This document shows positions 45,446-55,137 of a DNA stretch of 64,000 nt, piece by piece (positions within the stretch are counted from its first letter, which is position 1; each line of letters opens with the position of its first letter). The translations under genes and the position numbers were made by a program. The DNA is from Ostreococcus mediterraneus (lineage: Eukaryota > Chlorophyta > Mamiellophyceae > Mamiellales > Bathycoccaceae), in contig WMKK01000011.1 in assembly GCA_012295225.1 (NCBI GenBank), positions 397,672 to 461,671 on the forward strand, in the 5' to 3' direction. The notes below the pieces were generated by a model, which saw only the letters and a list, made by a program, of their open reading frames with translations, was not told where the DNA came from and made no database searches.

Positions 45446-45647
45446 CCAGCATCTACCTCCGCGACGCGTCTACCGTACCACTTTTATAGATACATTTACG
45501 CATATAGAGTTGTCATTGAACCATTAAAAACCATCAACCATCGACGACGTCGACCGCCGTCGGCGTCCCCGAGCGCGTTCAACACTAAAAAGTAGTGGAC
45601 AGATAGAAGTAACCCATCAATCCTCACTGTGCGTCGTCGCTGTCACC

Positions 45648-47252
45648 ATGAAACGACGTAAACGCGCACGAGACGAAGTGTCATCGATGACGCTCGCGCG
45701 CGCCGTCGCGTGCGGCGTCGCAATCGTCGCATGCGCCGCCGCGACGCCCGCGACGGCGTCGAGCACGACGAGGGTGTTCACGCCCACGGATGCGCTCGAT
45801 CGCCCCGCCGTGGACGACGCCGACGCCGTTCGTCGCGCATTCGCGCGCGATTTCACCCTCGGCGTCGGTACGAGCGCGTATCAGGTCGAAGGCGCCGAAG
45901 GTGGGCGCGCACCGAGCGTGTGGGACGCGTTCGCGAGAGCCAAAGTGGGTTCGGCGCGCGCGAGCGAATACGCGCGCGGGATTGATTTTTATCGACGATA
46001 CGTGGATGATATCGACATGGTGGCCTCGAGCGGCGCCAAGGAGTTTAAGATGTCGTTGAGCTGGGCGCGGTTGATGCGCGAGGATGGTTCGGTGAACGAG
46101 GAAGGGTTTGAATATTACAAGGACGTGGTGCGCGAGGTGTTGGCTCGGGACGTGACGCCGCGCGTGGCGTTGTTTCATTGGGATGCGCCGACGTGGTTGT
46201 GTAAGGGGAACGACGCCGTGACGTGTGATGGTGCGTGGCTTGATAAGGATGCGATCGTAGGGCATTTTGAACGCTACGCGGATGCAGTATTTTCGCGCTT
46301 GGGCGACGCGGTGAAGATTTGGACGACGATCGAGGACCCGTTGACGTTGGCGAGTCTGGGATACGGCGCGGGTGTGCACGCGCCAGGCCGTCGTAGCGTC
46401 AAGGAGAAGATGCTTGCGGCGCACAACATGTTAATAGCGCACGCTCGCGTGGCCAAGCTGTATAAGGAGAAGTATAAGCGTCAGCGAGGACAGATTTCGA
46501 TAGACCTGAAGGCGGGCGACGCCGAAGCGCTCGCGTGGTTTGCGCGGCCTCTAGTGTACGGCGATTACCCGGACCGCATGCGCGCAGAGTTAGGCGATGT
46601 GTTACCAAGTTTTAGTGAGGATGAAAAAGCCGCGCTCACGCAGAGCATGGACTTTTTCGCCTTGAACGTAGGCTCGAAATTGAAACCGTTTCAGTTGAGA
46701 GAGGCGTTGAAATCCGTCCAGGCGCGGTACGGAGATAAAGAAATCTTCGTCACCGACGATGGCGTTTTAGATCAAGGGCAAGCCATGAATGCGTGCTTGA
46801 ATGACCAAGCGCGCATCGAACACATCGATGGATCGTTAGATGCCCTGCGTGAGGCGAAAGAGAAGGGTGTGAATGTCGCCGGGTACTTTTACCGCGCTAT
46901 GTTTGACGACGTCGACTGGGTCGAAGGCGTCTCCGCCCGGCGCGGTTTAGTATACATCGATCACAAGGACAACTTGCGGCGATACCCCAAACTGTCTCTC
47001 GAACACTATGCATCGTACATGCGAGGCGAAATGGTGAAACCAAATCTAGGCGCCGCCATCCGTCGTCAGTCGTCAACTGCCGACGCCTTTTTCGTCTCGC
47101 TCGGTGACAAACGCTCGGGCGAAACCCTCGCCCTTCGTGGCTTCATCACGGCGATTAGCGCCGTGTTCGTCACCGCCGTACTCTTACGTTCCGCCCCAGT
47201 CGTCATTCACGACGATGATGCGCAACGCGAGCGTCAATCGCTCATCATTTAG
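45648..47252 (+). CDS. Glycoside hydrolase family 1-like protein with altered catalytic residues, membrane-anchored
   Basis: 534 aa. An N-terminal signal-like hydrophobic stretch (ACGVAIVACAAATPATAS, about 21-38) and a C-terminal membrane span (FITAISAVFVTAVLL, about 490-510) frame a beta-glucosidase-like barrel: LGVGTSAYQVEGAE at the N-terminus, then KMSLSWARLM, VALFHWDAPTWL, and YFYRAMFDDVDWVEG. In active GH1 enzymes the acid/base Glu is in TFNEP and the nucleophile Glu in ITENG. Here they are TIEDP (Asp at ~230) and VTDDG (Asp at ~370). The Glu-to-Asp changes keep charge but shorten the side chain, so activity may be low or shifted. Possible sugar-binding or altered hydrolase at the cell surface or ER. 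Confidence 0.85.
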   Translation: MKRRKRARDEVSSMTLARAVACGVAIVACAAATPATASSTTRVFTPTDALDRPAVDDADAVRRAFARDFTLGVGTSAYQVEGAEGGRAPSVWDAFARAKVGSARASEYARGIDFYRRYVDDIDMVASSGAKEFKMSLSWARLMREDGSVNEEGFEYYKDVVREVLARDVTPRVALFHWDAPTWLCKGNDAVTCDGAWLDKDAIVGHFERYADAVFSRLGDAVKIWTTIEDPLTLASLGYGAGVHAPGRRSVKEKMLAAHNMLIAHARVAKLYKEKYKRQRGQISIDLKAGDAEALAWFARPLVYGDYPDRMRAELGDVLPSFSEDEKAALTQSMDFFALNVGSKLKPFQLREALKSVQARYGDKEIFVTDDGVLDQGQAMNACLNDQARIEHIDGSLDALREAKEKGVNVAGYFYRAMFDDVDWVEGVSARRGLVYIDHKDNLRRYPKLSLEHYASYMRGEMVKPNLGAAIRRQSSTADAFFVSLGDKRSGETLALRGFITAISAVFVTAVLLRSAPVVIHDDDAQRERQSLII

Positions 47253-47329
47253 CGCGTCGTCTTCATCGCGAGTCACATGTAAAACACCGTAGCTCTCTCA
47301 CCAGCACCAACCTCACTCTCCTGCGCGCA

Positions 47330-48226
47330 ATGCTTCGCGCGTTACGCGGCGTCGCCCGTCCGCACGCGGTGTCGGTGTCACGCGCGCGTGGACTCACACG
47401 ACGTGCGTCGTCAGCGTCGTCAGCAACGACGAAAACGACAGTTTTAGCGCCATACGTCGAGCTCATCGAACGCATCGGGACAGGACACCGCACGCGCCCG
47501 CTCGCGGTGTGCATCGGATGGTTCGGCGCCGAAGTGCGATACGTGCGAAAATATGCAGAAATGTACGTCGACGCATCGTGCGATGCGCTAGTGATTGCGC
47601 CGCCCAGTGCGGCGACGTTGGTGCCGAGCGTGGCGGATGCGTACGCGGGCGCGGTGGCCCGAGCGACGCGGGACGTCGCTGAGAAGCGGGACGTGATACT
47701 GCACGTTGCGTCGAATGGGGGATTTATTTTTGGTGGAACAATGATGTTGCGTGAAAATATGACGTTGTTTGATCGCGTGAGAGGGGTGGTGTTTGATTGT
47801 GCGCCTGGGGATTTACGACCGGATATCATCGCGAGAGCGATGACGGCGGTGGTCAGAGGCGCGAGCGCGACAAACGCGCCGGCACCTCGAGTGTTAGATG
47901 CTCTCGCAGCGACGTTACTGCAGACAAAGTACATTCAGGATAGGTTGAGAATCATAGATGAGGCTTGGGGGAAGGTTGATGGCGCGTCGATGCCGGCGGA
48001 TGACGCGTCGTTGATGAACTGTCCAACGATGTTCATTTACAGCGAAGCGGATGTTTTGATTTCGCCGCGAGAAATAGAAATCTTTGCGCGAACTCGCGAG
48101 AAGAAAACAGGACGGGAAGTGAAAATGAGAAAGTTTGACACTGCCGCACACTGTGAAATCGGGCGGGATCATTATGTGGAGTACAAGGCGCACGTGCGCG
48201 ATTTTGTGTCGTCAATCTTTGATTGA
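47330..48226 (+). CDS. TMEM53/DUF829-type alpha/beta hydrolase-like protein
   Basis: 298 aa. A leader of about 40 residues (Arg/Ala/Ser-rich) suggests an organelle. The body resembles the DUF829/TMEM53 group: LAVCIGWFGAEVRYVRKYAEMY near the N-terminus, the nucleophile elbow LHVASNGGFIFGG, FDCAPGD after it, and the late motifs MFIYSEADVLISPREIE (Asp) and FDTAAHCEIGRDHYVEY (His). So Ser, Asp and His of a possible triad are all in place. Substrate unknown; plant relatives are little studied. It follows the GH1 gene by 77 bp on the same strand. Confidence 0.8.
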   Translation: MLRALRGVARPHAVSVSRARGLTRRASSASSATTKTTVLAPYVELIERIGTGHRTRPLAVCIGWFGAEVRYVRKYAEMYVDASCDALVIAPPSAATLVPSVADAYAGAVARATRDVAEKRDVILHVASNGGFIFGGTMMLRENMTLFDRVRGVVFDCAPGDLRPDIIARAMTAVVRGASATNAPAPRVLDALAATLLQTKYIQDRLRIIDEAWGKVDGASMPADDASLMNCPTMFIYSEADVLISPREIEIFARTREKKTGREVKMRKFDTAAHCEIGRDHYVEYKAHVRDFVSSIFD

Positions 48227-48332
48227 GGAGCGCGCGCGCGCAAGTAGCAAGTAGATTATACACATACGGGCTAGAAACTATAGTCATTGTAGCACAGAGA
48301 ACATAGAATGGTAGACATCTTTACGCGCGCGT

Positions 48333-51300
48333 TCAATAATGCGCTCGATCGGCGATGATATTTTGAACCTCCTTCACGAAGGCTTTATTTGCGAGCAAGT
48401 CTTCGCAGCGCACGTGCAGACGGAATCGCCAATAGTGCTTTGGATTGGTCGGGTCGTTGATAGTCTCCTCCAGAGCTGGTCTCTTGGCGTACTCTGAATC
48501 GAGAGCTAACAAGTCTTGAATCGGGAAGATGGCGAGCACGCTTGGACTGCTGACGTGCTGCTTCAAAATCTCGCGCATGACTTCTGGCGTGCACGTCGCG
48601 TCGCCGCCGACGCCAAACATTTCATCGTATCGTCTCCTACGATCGGCATCCTCTTCCCACCACGCACGCGTAGTCATCGTATCGTGGCAAGACGGAGAAC
48701 ACACTGTCAAATATGAATACGTGTGAGGCCGTCCAAATTCAGCGCTCTCGCCTACGGGAGGCATGCGTTGGATTCGCAAGCCGAGAATTCCGAGCTCAGC
48801 CATGACGGACGGCACGCACGTCGGCGTGAAGCCCAAGTCTTCGCCGCACACGAGCATGTTCGACGCGTTCAATAGAGCTGGTAAAACTTTACGCGCCTGT
48901 TTACGCCACGTATTCGTCTGGCGTCCGAAATAGTAGTCATTTGACAAATCGTGTAAATTGTCGCGCATCCAAGGATCGAGCGCTTCGTACGAAGACGTCT
49001 CCTCCAACCCAAATCTCGGGTAAAACGCGTCAATATTTTCGGAATCAATCAACAAGATTCGATTTTGGAACAATTTCATCAAGCTTGCACGGATTTGAAG
49101 CTGATCATCGACGAATTCTTGTGGAATTCCCGCGCGCGGCGTCGTGGCTTTGAAAATAGCCGCCTCGGTGCGAAACTCGGGTCTGAACCGCCACAATCCG
49201 CGCGGAGGATCGTGTTCAATCATGAAGCGAAACGCAATTTCTTGCGTGCGTTCGTCAAATTCGAGTTCCATCTCATGCCATTGTAAAAATGGTTCGGTTA
49301 AACGATCGATATCCCAAATCCCTCGCGACAACAATTCGTCGCGGGTAATCGGAAGCGACGGTCGAAATCGACCCATGCGTCCCGTGCGAGCGCTCGCGGG
49401 AAGTTCCCAAATTCGGAAGAAACCAAGTATGTGGTCGATGCGTATGGCACTGAAGTACTGCTCGAGATGATGCATGCGCGAACGCCACCACGCGTAATCG
49501 TCCTCAGCCATGTGCTCCCAATTATACGTTGGGAATCCCCAGTTTTGGCCATTCCTGTCAAACGCGTCTGGAGGCGCCCCGGTGGAGGTGTTCATGCGGA
49601 ACAATCGTGGATGCATCCACGTATCGACGCTACACTTATCCACACCAACGGGTAAATCACCCTTTAAGACGATACCGCTTCCCTTGGCGTACTCCGAAAC
49701 CGCAAACAATTGCGCGTGCAAGTGATACTGCAAATAGTAATAAAAGCGCACCGACGCGCGCAACGCGCTCGTTTCGCCCGATACCTTTTCCAAGACGTCG
49801 TCGGAAAATTCCGAAAACACCCCCCAACGCCAGTGCTCGGCGGTGCCAAACAGGTCTCGCAATACGCAAAACACCGCGTATGGTTTCAGCCAGTGCTCGT
49901 TCTCTTTAAAATACGCGATGAATCCATCGCGTTCGAGCACGCTGGCGTCGTTTTCGTACGCTCGTCGAGCAATGTCGAGTTTTGTCTTCACCGTGGCTTC
50001 GTAGTCAATTTCTTTCAAATCCAGCGCCACGCGTGCGACATCTATTTCATCCTTGAGCTCTTGCGTCAACCCAGCTAAGAGTTGCGGGCGCAAGTACATG
50101 ACGTGTAACGCGTGCACCGACAACGACGAATACGGGTACGAATCCCACCACGTGCCGTGCACGCAGGTATCGTTCACGGGTAGAACTTGCACCACGGACA
50201 TCCCCGTCGCCGCCGCGAAATCCACCATGTGTTGTAAGTCCATAAAATCTCCACATCCCACGGATTGTTCGGTGCGCGTGGCAAACACAGGCAACGCCAT
50301 GCCGGCGCCTCGCCAAGCGTCTGCGTACTTGAAGACGCCGTCGCGCTTGAACACGTACGTCTCCCCCGCCGCGTCGACGAGCTCGTTATTCACCGTGCAT
50401 GAGCACTCGCGCACACCATGCGCTTCGTGTACGACCTCATCATCGTCGCCGCCGCCCGATCCAGAAGAAATAAAGTATGAGTACTCAAACGGCGCGTCGT
50501 TTGCGTCGACGTCGAATTCAATCCACCACGCGTCGCTCTCGGCTCTCCGTCCCAACCCTAGTGATTTCGTCGCGTCACCCGCACCGAGCGCTGGACAAGA
50601 CCCACGTATGCGCACGCGTCGGTCGCCCGTCACGCGCGGCGCGCGTATCTCAAATCTCGCCTTAATCACGCGCGTAGGCGCAGACGCCGTCCCGGCGCGA
50701 GACGCCAAAAAATGCCACTCTGCGCGTTCGGGAACAATGTGTTCGTGAAATTCCCACCCTTGACCATTCTTTCCGGCAGTCTTCCCGTCACTGTGTTGAC
50801 TCAACGTCGGCGACGGCGCCACGACCGAGGCAAACCCTTTACTTTCAAACACGTGCTCCGCGTGCGCGCGCGTCGTCCACGCGTCGACGCACTCCACCCC
50901 GCCGCGCGCCGCCCGCGTCGCCTCCGGGCTCACCTCTCGCGTCTCACCGTCCCACGCAATCACCGATCCGTGCTCATCGACGACTGCATACCTGTTCATG
51001 TGTATATGTACAGCGTTAGTTAAATACTACACTCAGATGCGCGAGAGTAACGACGACGACGTCGCGACGAAACAAAAAATCACACGCAACCGACGCACCT
51101 GTACGTAATCCTCGCCCCGCGCGCGCCTTCCAACGCGCACTCCCCTCGCCACTCCAACACGCGTTCACCCACGTGCGTACACGACATTTTAATCCCTTTA
51201 CTCGGATCAAACCTACGTCCGCGTCGTCCTCGTCGTCCTCGTCCTCGTCGTCCTCGTCCTCCGCGTCCGCCTCCTCCGCGCGCCGCTCGCGTCGTCGTCC

Positions 51301-51583
51301 TCGTCGTCCTCGTCCTCGTCCTCGTCGTCCATTTCACCGGTGTCGATGACGTCGATGTCGTCACCGATGACCCACACCCACTACTATTCGTACCGTCGTC
51401 CTCGTCGTCGTCCTCGTCGTCGTCCTCGTCGTCGTCATCATCACCGCGCCCATCGTCGTCGTCCTCGTCGTCGTCATCGTCATCGCATTCGTCCTCGTCG
51501 TCACCGCGCGCGTCCACGCACACCACGACGTGTTCGCCCCAATTCGTCCAATATCTCGTGCGAAACACCACCCTGCACCGCAT
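48333..51583 (-). CDS. DPE2: DPE2-like 4-alpha-glucanotransferase (GH77 with tandem CBM20), three exons
   Basis: The main exon, 50991-48333, has the second CBM20 (RVRIRGSCPALGAGD) and the GH77 core: PVNDTCVHGTWWDSYPYS, the nucleophile region AIRIDHILGFF and the acid/base region CGEDLGFTP. Plant DPE2 starts with another CBM20. Its end is at 51212-51099 (KGIKMSC, LEWRGECAL, RITYR), joined to YAVVDE by a 107-nt intron (GTGCGT, CTAAC, AACAG). Its start is probably 51583-51522 (YWTNWGEHVVV), joined over a 309-nt GACGAG-rich intron (GTGCGT ... GTAG). Total 944 aa. The join loses the loop between strands 1 and 2 of the CBM20, so a small exon may be missed. The protein transfers glucose from maltose to glycogen-like acceptors in the cytosol during starch use. 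Confidence 0.8.
51216..51520. repeat. GACGAG/CGTCCT-rich simple repeat region
   Basis: Long irregular runs of GAC/GAG on the minus strand (CGTCCTCGTC on the plus strand) spanning nearly the whole inferred first intron of the DPE2-like gene. The bias gives long false open frames on both strands. A separate clean (GAC)n run lies at about 51669-51705, between the DPE2 and EngA genes. Confidence 0.8.
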
Positions 51584-51668
51584 CGTCGTCCAATGCGTCG
51601 CCCAATGCGTCCTCCGTCGTCCGATGCGTCCTCCGCCCTGGCACCGCAATCAATAGCGCGCGCGCACA

Positions 51669-51706
<38 letters not shown>

Positions 51707-51973
51707 CGGGCGGGCCCTATTATTCATCATCATCATCGCACTCGTCGCACTCGTCGCACTCGCACGCGCACGCGCACGCGTCGTCGCGATCGCGCGCGCA
51801 CCGACCATCGCCTTTTGTCTTCTCCACGCGCGCGCCGCGTCGCGTCGTCACATCGCGACGCGCAAAGCCCTGATCGCGTCCGCGTCCGCGTCGCACGCGT
51901 CGCACGCGTCGTCGCACGCGTCGTCGTCGCACGCGCCGCCGCCACGATCGGACGACGACGCGTCGTCTGGGGG
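51584..51973. promoter_or_regulatory. Shared upstream region of the DPE2-like and EngA genes
   Basis: A 390-bp stretch between the start codons of two divergent genes. It contains the (GAC)n run at about 51669-51705 and CGTCGC-type low-complexity sequence. The plus-strand frame of the EngA gene runs open through it, but without a good ATG and with Arg-only content. No TATA or other clear element could be picked out. Confidence 0.4.
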
Positions 51974-52497
51974 ATGACGACGACGACGACGGCGGCGGCG
52001 GCGGCGATGCGGGCGTCGTCGACGTCGACGACGACGCCGCGCTGGGTGCGCCGCGCGATGGGCGCGCCGCGCGGTGGACGAATCGCGGGAGGAGGCGCGG
52101 TGCGCCCATCGGCCGGGCGCGGTGCGCGCGACGGGGGCGAGCGGCGCGCGGTCGTGACGAAGACATTTGCGCGTGGGTTCGCCGCCGCCGCCTGTGGCGA
52201 CGACGACGACGACGAGGACGACGCGGACGCGACGACGACGACGACGGGTGGTGGTGGTGGTGCGTCGAATGATGATGATTATGATGATACCACTACTCAT
52301 GCGACGACGACGACGTTGAGCGCACAGGAGATGGCGGCGTATGATAGGGAAGGCGCGGCGTACGCGGCGTCGTGGACGGCGACGTTGCGCGAGAGCGCGA
52401 GCGACGCGCGGGCGTTGGAGCGGGCGTTGTTCGACGCCGCGGCGAAGGATGGCGCGAGACGTGGTGATTCTTTATTTGATGATGACGACGAAAATGC

Positions 52498-52528
<31 letters not shown>

Positions 52529-54043
52529 GGTGGTGTGAATACGAAGAAGCAGAATGAACGCGCGGATGCGGTGCGTCGACGAAAGACGCGTCGACAGTGG
52601 GGGAAAATTCCCGACGAAAAGCTTCCGCGAGTCGCCATCGTTGGTCGGCCGAATGTGGGTAAGAGTGCGTTGTTTAATCGTTTGACTGGTACGAAACGTG
52701 CGATTGTGTACGATGAACCTGGGGTGACGCGCGATCGCATGTACGTGCGGTCGTATTGGGGAGAGCATGAATTCATGATGGTGGACACGGGCGGGTTGGA
52801 AAATTTACCTCGCAACCCGGCGTCGGCGATGAAGATTGATCGCGTGGGAGGGATTGAAATTTTACCCGGGATGATTGAAGCGCAAGCTGCGGAGGCGGTG
52901 AAAGAAGCGTCGGTGCTCATCTTTGTCGTCGACGGCCAAGTGGGGCTCACCGCGGCGGATATCGACATTTACTCGTGGTTGCGCAAATACCACTCGCACA
53001 TTCCTCTGCATTTGGCGGTGAACAAGTGCGAGAGTACGACAAAGGGTGAAGACCAAGTGTTGGAATTTTGGTCGCTCGGCGACGTCACCCCACTCGGTGT
53101 GTCCGCAATCAGTGGCACCGGTACTGGCGAGCTTTTAGAGAATATGTGCGCGACGTTGCCACCGCCGCCGTCGCTCGAGGATGGCGAAGCGCGCGGCGAG
53201 GATGAAGAGGAAGAAGACATTCCCGTCACCGTAGCCATCATCGGCCGCCCGAACGTGGGTAAAAGTTCATTATTAAACGGTCTAGCTGGTGAAGCTCGGT
53301 CTATCGTGAGTAACTTTTCGGGTACTACGCGTGATAGCATCGACACCGAAGTCACCGACGCCTACTCTGGGCGTAAATTTACGCTCATCGACACGGCGGG
53401 TATTCGTCGCCGAACGCAAGTCAAATCCGGCAGTGACGGCGCCGAAAAGCTCAGTGTCGGACGCGCACTTCAAGCCATGAAACGTGCCGACGTGGTGGTA
53501 TTAGTCATCGACGCCACCGAAGGAGCAAGTCAGCAAGATTTCGTCTTGGCTGAGCGCGCCACGCAGGAGGGATGCGCCATCGTGTTGTGCATCAACAAGT
53601 GGGACAAGGTTGATAAAGATTCCTACACGATGAACAAATACACGCTCGAAATGCGTCAAAAACTTCGAGTGTTTGAATACGCCGAAATTGTCTACACTTC
53701 GGCGCTCACTGGTCAAAGAATTCAAAAGATTTTAGACTCGGCGCACACGGCGAGTCAAAACCACCGCAAGCGGTTGACGACGGCGACGCTCAACGCCGTC
53801 GTGCAAGAAGCAACTTTATGGAAGCTCCCACCATCGCGTAACAGCCGAAAGGGTAAGGTGTATTACATCACCCAAGCCTCCATTCGTCCTCCGACGTTTG
53901 TGTTCTTCGTGAATGACCCCAAATTGTTTCCAGAGACCTACCGTCGATACATGGAGAGGCAGCTGCGAGAAAATATCGGTTTTCCGGGGACGCCCATTCG
54001 GTTGTTATGGCGAGGTAAAGGCGTGGAAAAGGTGCGCAAGTAA
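51974..54043 (+). CDS. der: EngA/Der double GTPase, plastid-type
   Basis: 689 aa from the ATG at 51974. The first ~210 residues are Thr/Ala/Asp-rich low complexity and include a leader. Two GTPase domains in tandem follow: domain 1 with VAIVGRPNVGKSALFNRL, DEPGVTRDRMY, DTGGL and NKCE (NKxD with Asp replaced by Glu); domain 2 with VAIIGRPNVGKSSLLNGL, TTRDSIDTE, DTAGIRRR and NKWDKVD. The C-terminal KH-like domain ends PTFVFFVNDPKLFPETYRRYMERQLRENIGFPGTPIR. Der helps assembly of the large ribosomal subunit; the leader points to the chloroplast. The NKCE variant could change nucleotide specificity of the first site a little. The long acidic linker is unusual. Confidence 0.93.
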
Positions 54044-54169
54044 CATCAAGTAATCATCAATTTTTGAGACGCGTATAAATATAGTATTAACAAACTGTGT
54101 ACGAGTACAGCTTTTAGTGATACGGTGTAGAGATCAAAACAAACATCCAACAAATATCTTCACCCAACC

Positions 54170-54192
54170 GCGCGGTAGAAATCTCACCGCGC
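54170..54192. repeat. Perfect 7-bp inverted repeat with 9-nt loop
   Basis: GCGCGGT, then AGAAATCTC, then ACCGCGC. It lies between the EngA and RING genes, which are tail to tail, and is followed by TG- and TC-rich microsatellite sequence (about 54205-54245). Could be a 3' end structure of either transcript. Confidence 0.5.
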
Positions 54193-54285
54193 AGAACGGC
54201 TCGTCGTGTGTGTGTGCGTGTGTTTATCTCTCTCTCTGCGTGTGTGGTGATACATGATTTACAAATCGCGCCCTCGATCGGGCGT

Positions 54286-54981
54286 TTAGATGATGAGTAA
54301 GCACACAATGGCAAACGTGCCAATCGTGAGCAACACTCGAGACAGGAAGAGCTGACTCGCCTGCCCCGAAGTCAGCTCCTCGCCTTCACGAAATCGAAAT
54401 CCGAGCAATCCAGTCAAGCCACGCGTGGAATCAGTAACCGCTGCAAAAGGTTCTTCACTCGACGCCTGCACGTTCCGGCGACGTTCAGGCGACGACGTAT
54501 CAGCCCCCAAGCCATAGAGCGGTATCAAATCCTCTTGGCTCACCCGCGCCTTGCACACCGGACACGCCGCACACATGTCTACCGACGCCCCTTCGAGCCA
54601 TCTATGGATGCACCCCCAGCAATACAAATGTCCACACGGCGTCACCGCGGGTTCGCGCGCAATCTCAAAGCACACGTTGCACTCGAAGCGCTCCGTCGCC
54701 GGGTGCGAACGCGCGCCCCTCGTGCTCACCCCAATCGAGGAAGGTGGTTTCCCATCGCGCGCGTTCGCGTGCGCCGTCGCCGACGGCGATGATAACATTC
54801 CTGACTTTTTTCTCGTCAACATCCCATCGTCGTCGTCGTCGTCGTGCGCCACGTCGTCGCCAGCGCGCACGTGGAGCTCGCTCACTGTGCCCACCGATGC
54901 CGAGCGCCCCGTGCGCGTACTTCTCGTCGTCGTCGCCGTCGTCGCGCGTCGTCGCGCTGATCCGTCGCGTGTATTCACCAT
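54286..54981 (-). CDS. RING E3 ubiquitin ligase, RNF5/RNF185/RMA-like, tail-anchored
   Basis: 231 aa. The RING is complete: CNVCFEIAREPAVTPCGHLYCWGCIHRWL, then CPVC, with a slightly longer spacer (ASVDMCAA) before the last pair. After a linker a single hydrophobic segment closes the protein (FLSRVLLTIGTFAIVCLLII), a C-terminal anchor. RNF5/RMA1 proteins sit in the ER membrane and work in ER-associated degradation. The ~95 residues before the RING are Arg/Thr/Asp-rich and disordered. It diverges from the PHT4-like carrier gene with ~156 bp between starts. Confidence 0.9.
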   Translation of the reverse strand: MVNTRDGSARRRATTATTTRSTRTGRSASVGTVSELHVRAGDDVAHDDDDDDGMLTRKKSGMLSSPSATAHANARDGKPPSSIGVSTRGARSHPATERFECNVCFEIAREPAVTPCGHLYCWGCIHRWLEGASVDMCAACPVCKARVSQEDLIPLYGLGADTSSPERRRNVQASSEEPFAAVTDSTRGLTGLLGFRFREGEELTSGQASQLFLSRVLLTIGTFAIVCLLII

Positions 54982-55137
54982 CGCGCGTGCGTGCTGCGTT
55001 CACCGAGGCGATGACGCACCCGTCGCGCGCGCGATTGTGTCGCGATAGTGTCGATTATCTTCAACGTTAGCGCAGGCGACACACGCACACGCGCGCGCGC
55101 GACGGGTGCGTCCATCGCGAACGCGCTGACGACGGCG

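Noticed and set aside
51080-51649. A single 189-codon minus-strand protein with Asp-rich and Arg-rich tracts
   Set aside because: Its two ends are exon pieces of the CBM20 of the DPE2-like gene; the low-complexity middle fits an intron better than a protein.
51530-51973. N-terminal extension of the EngA gene
   Set aside because: The frame is open but is made of Arg/Thr repeats from (GAC)n and has no good ATG before 51974; some of it overlaps the DPE2 exon on the other strand.
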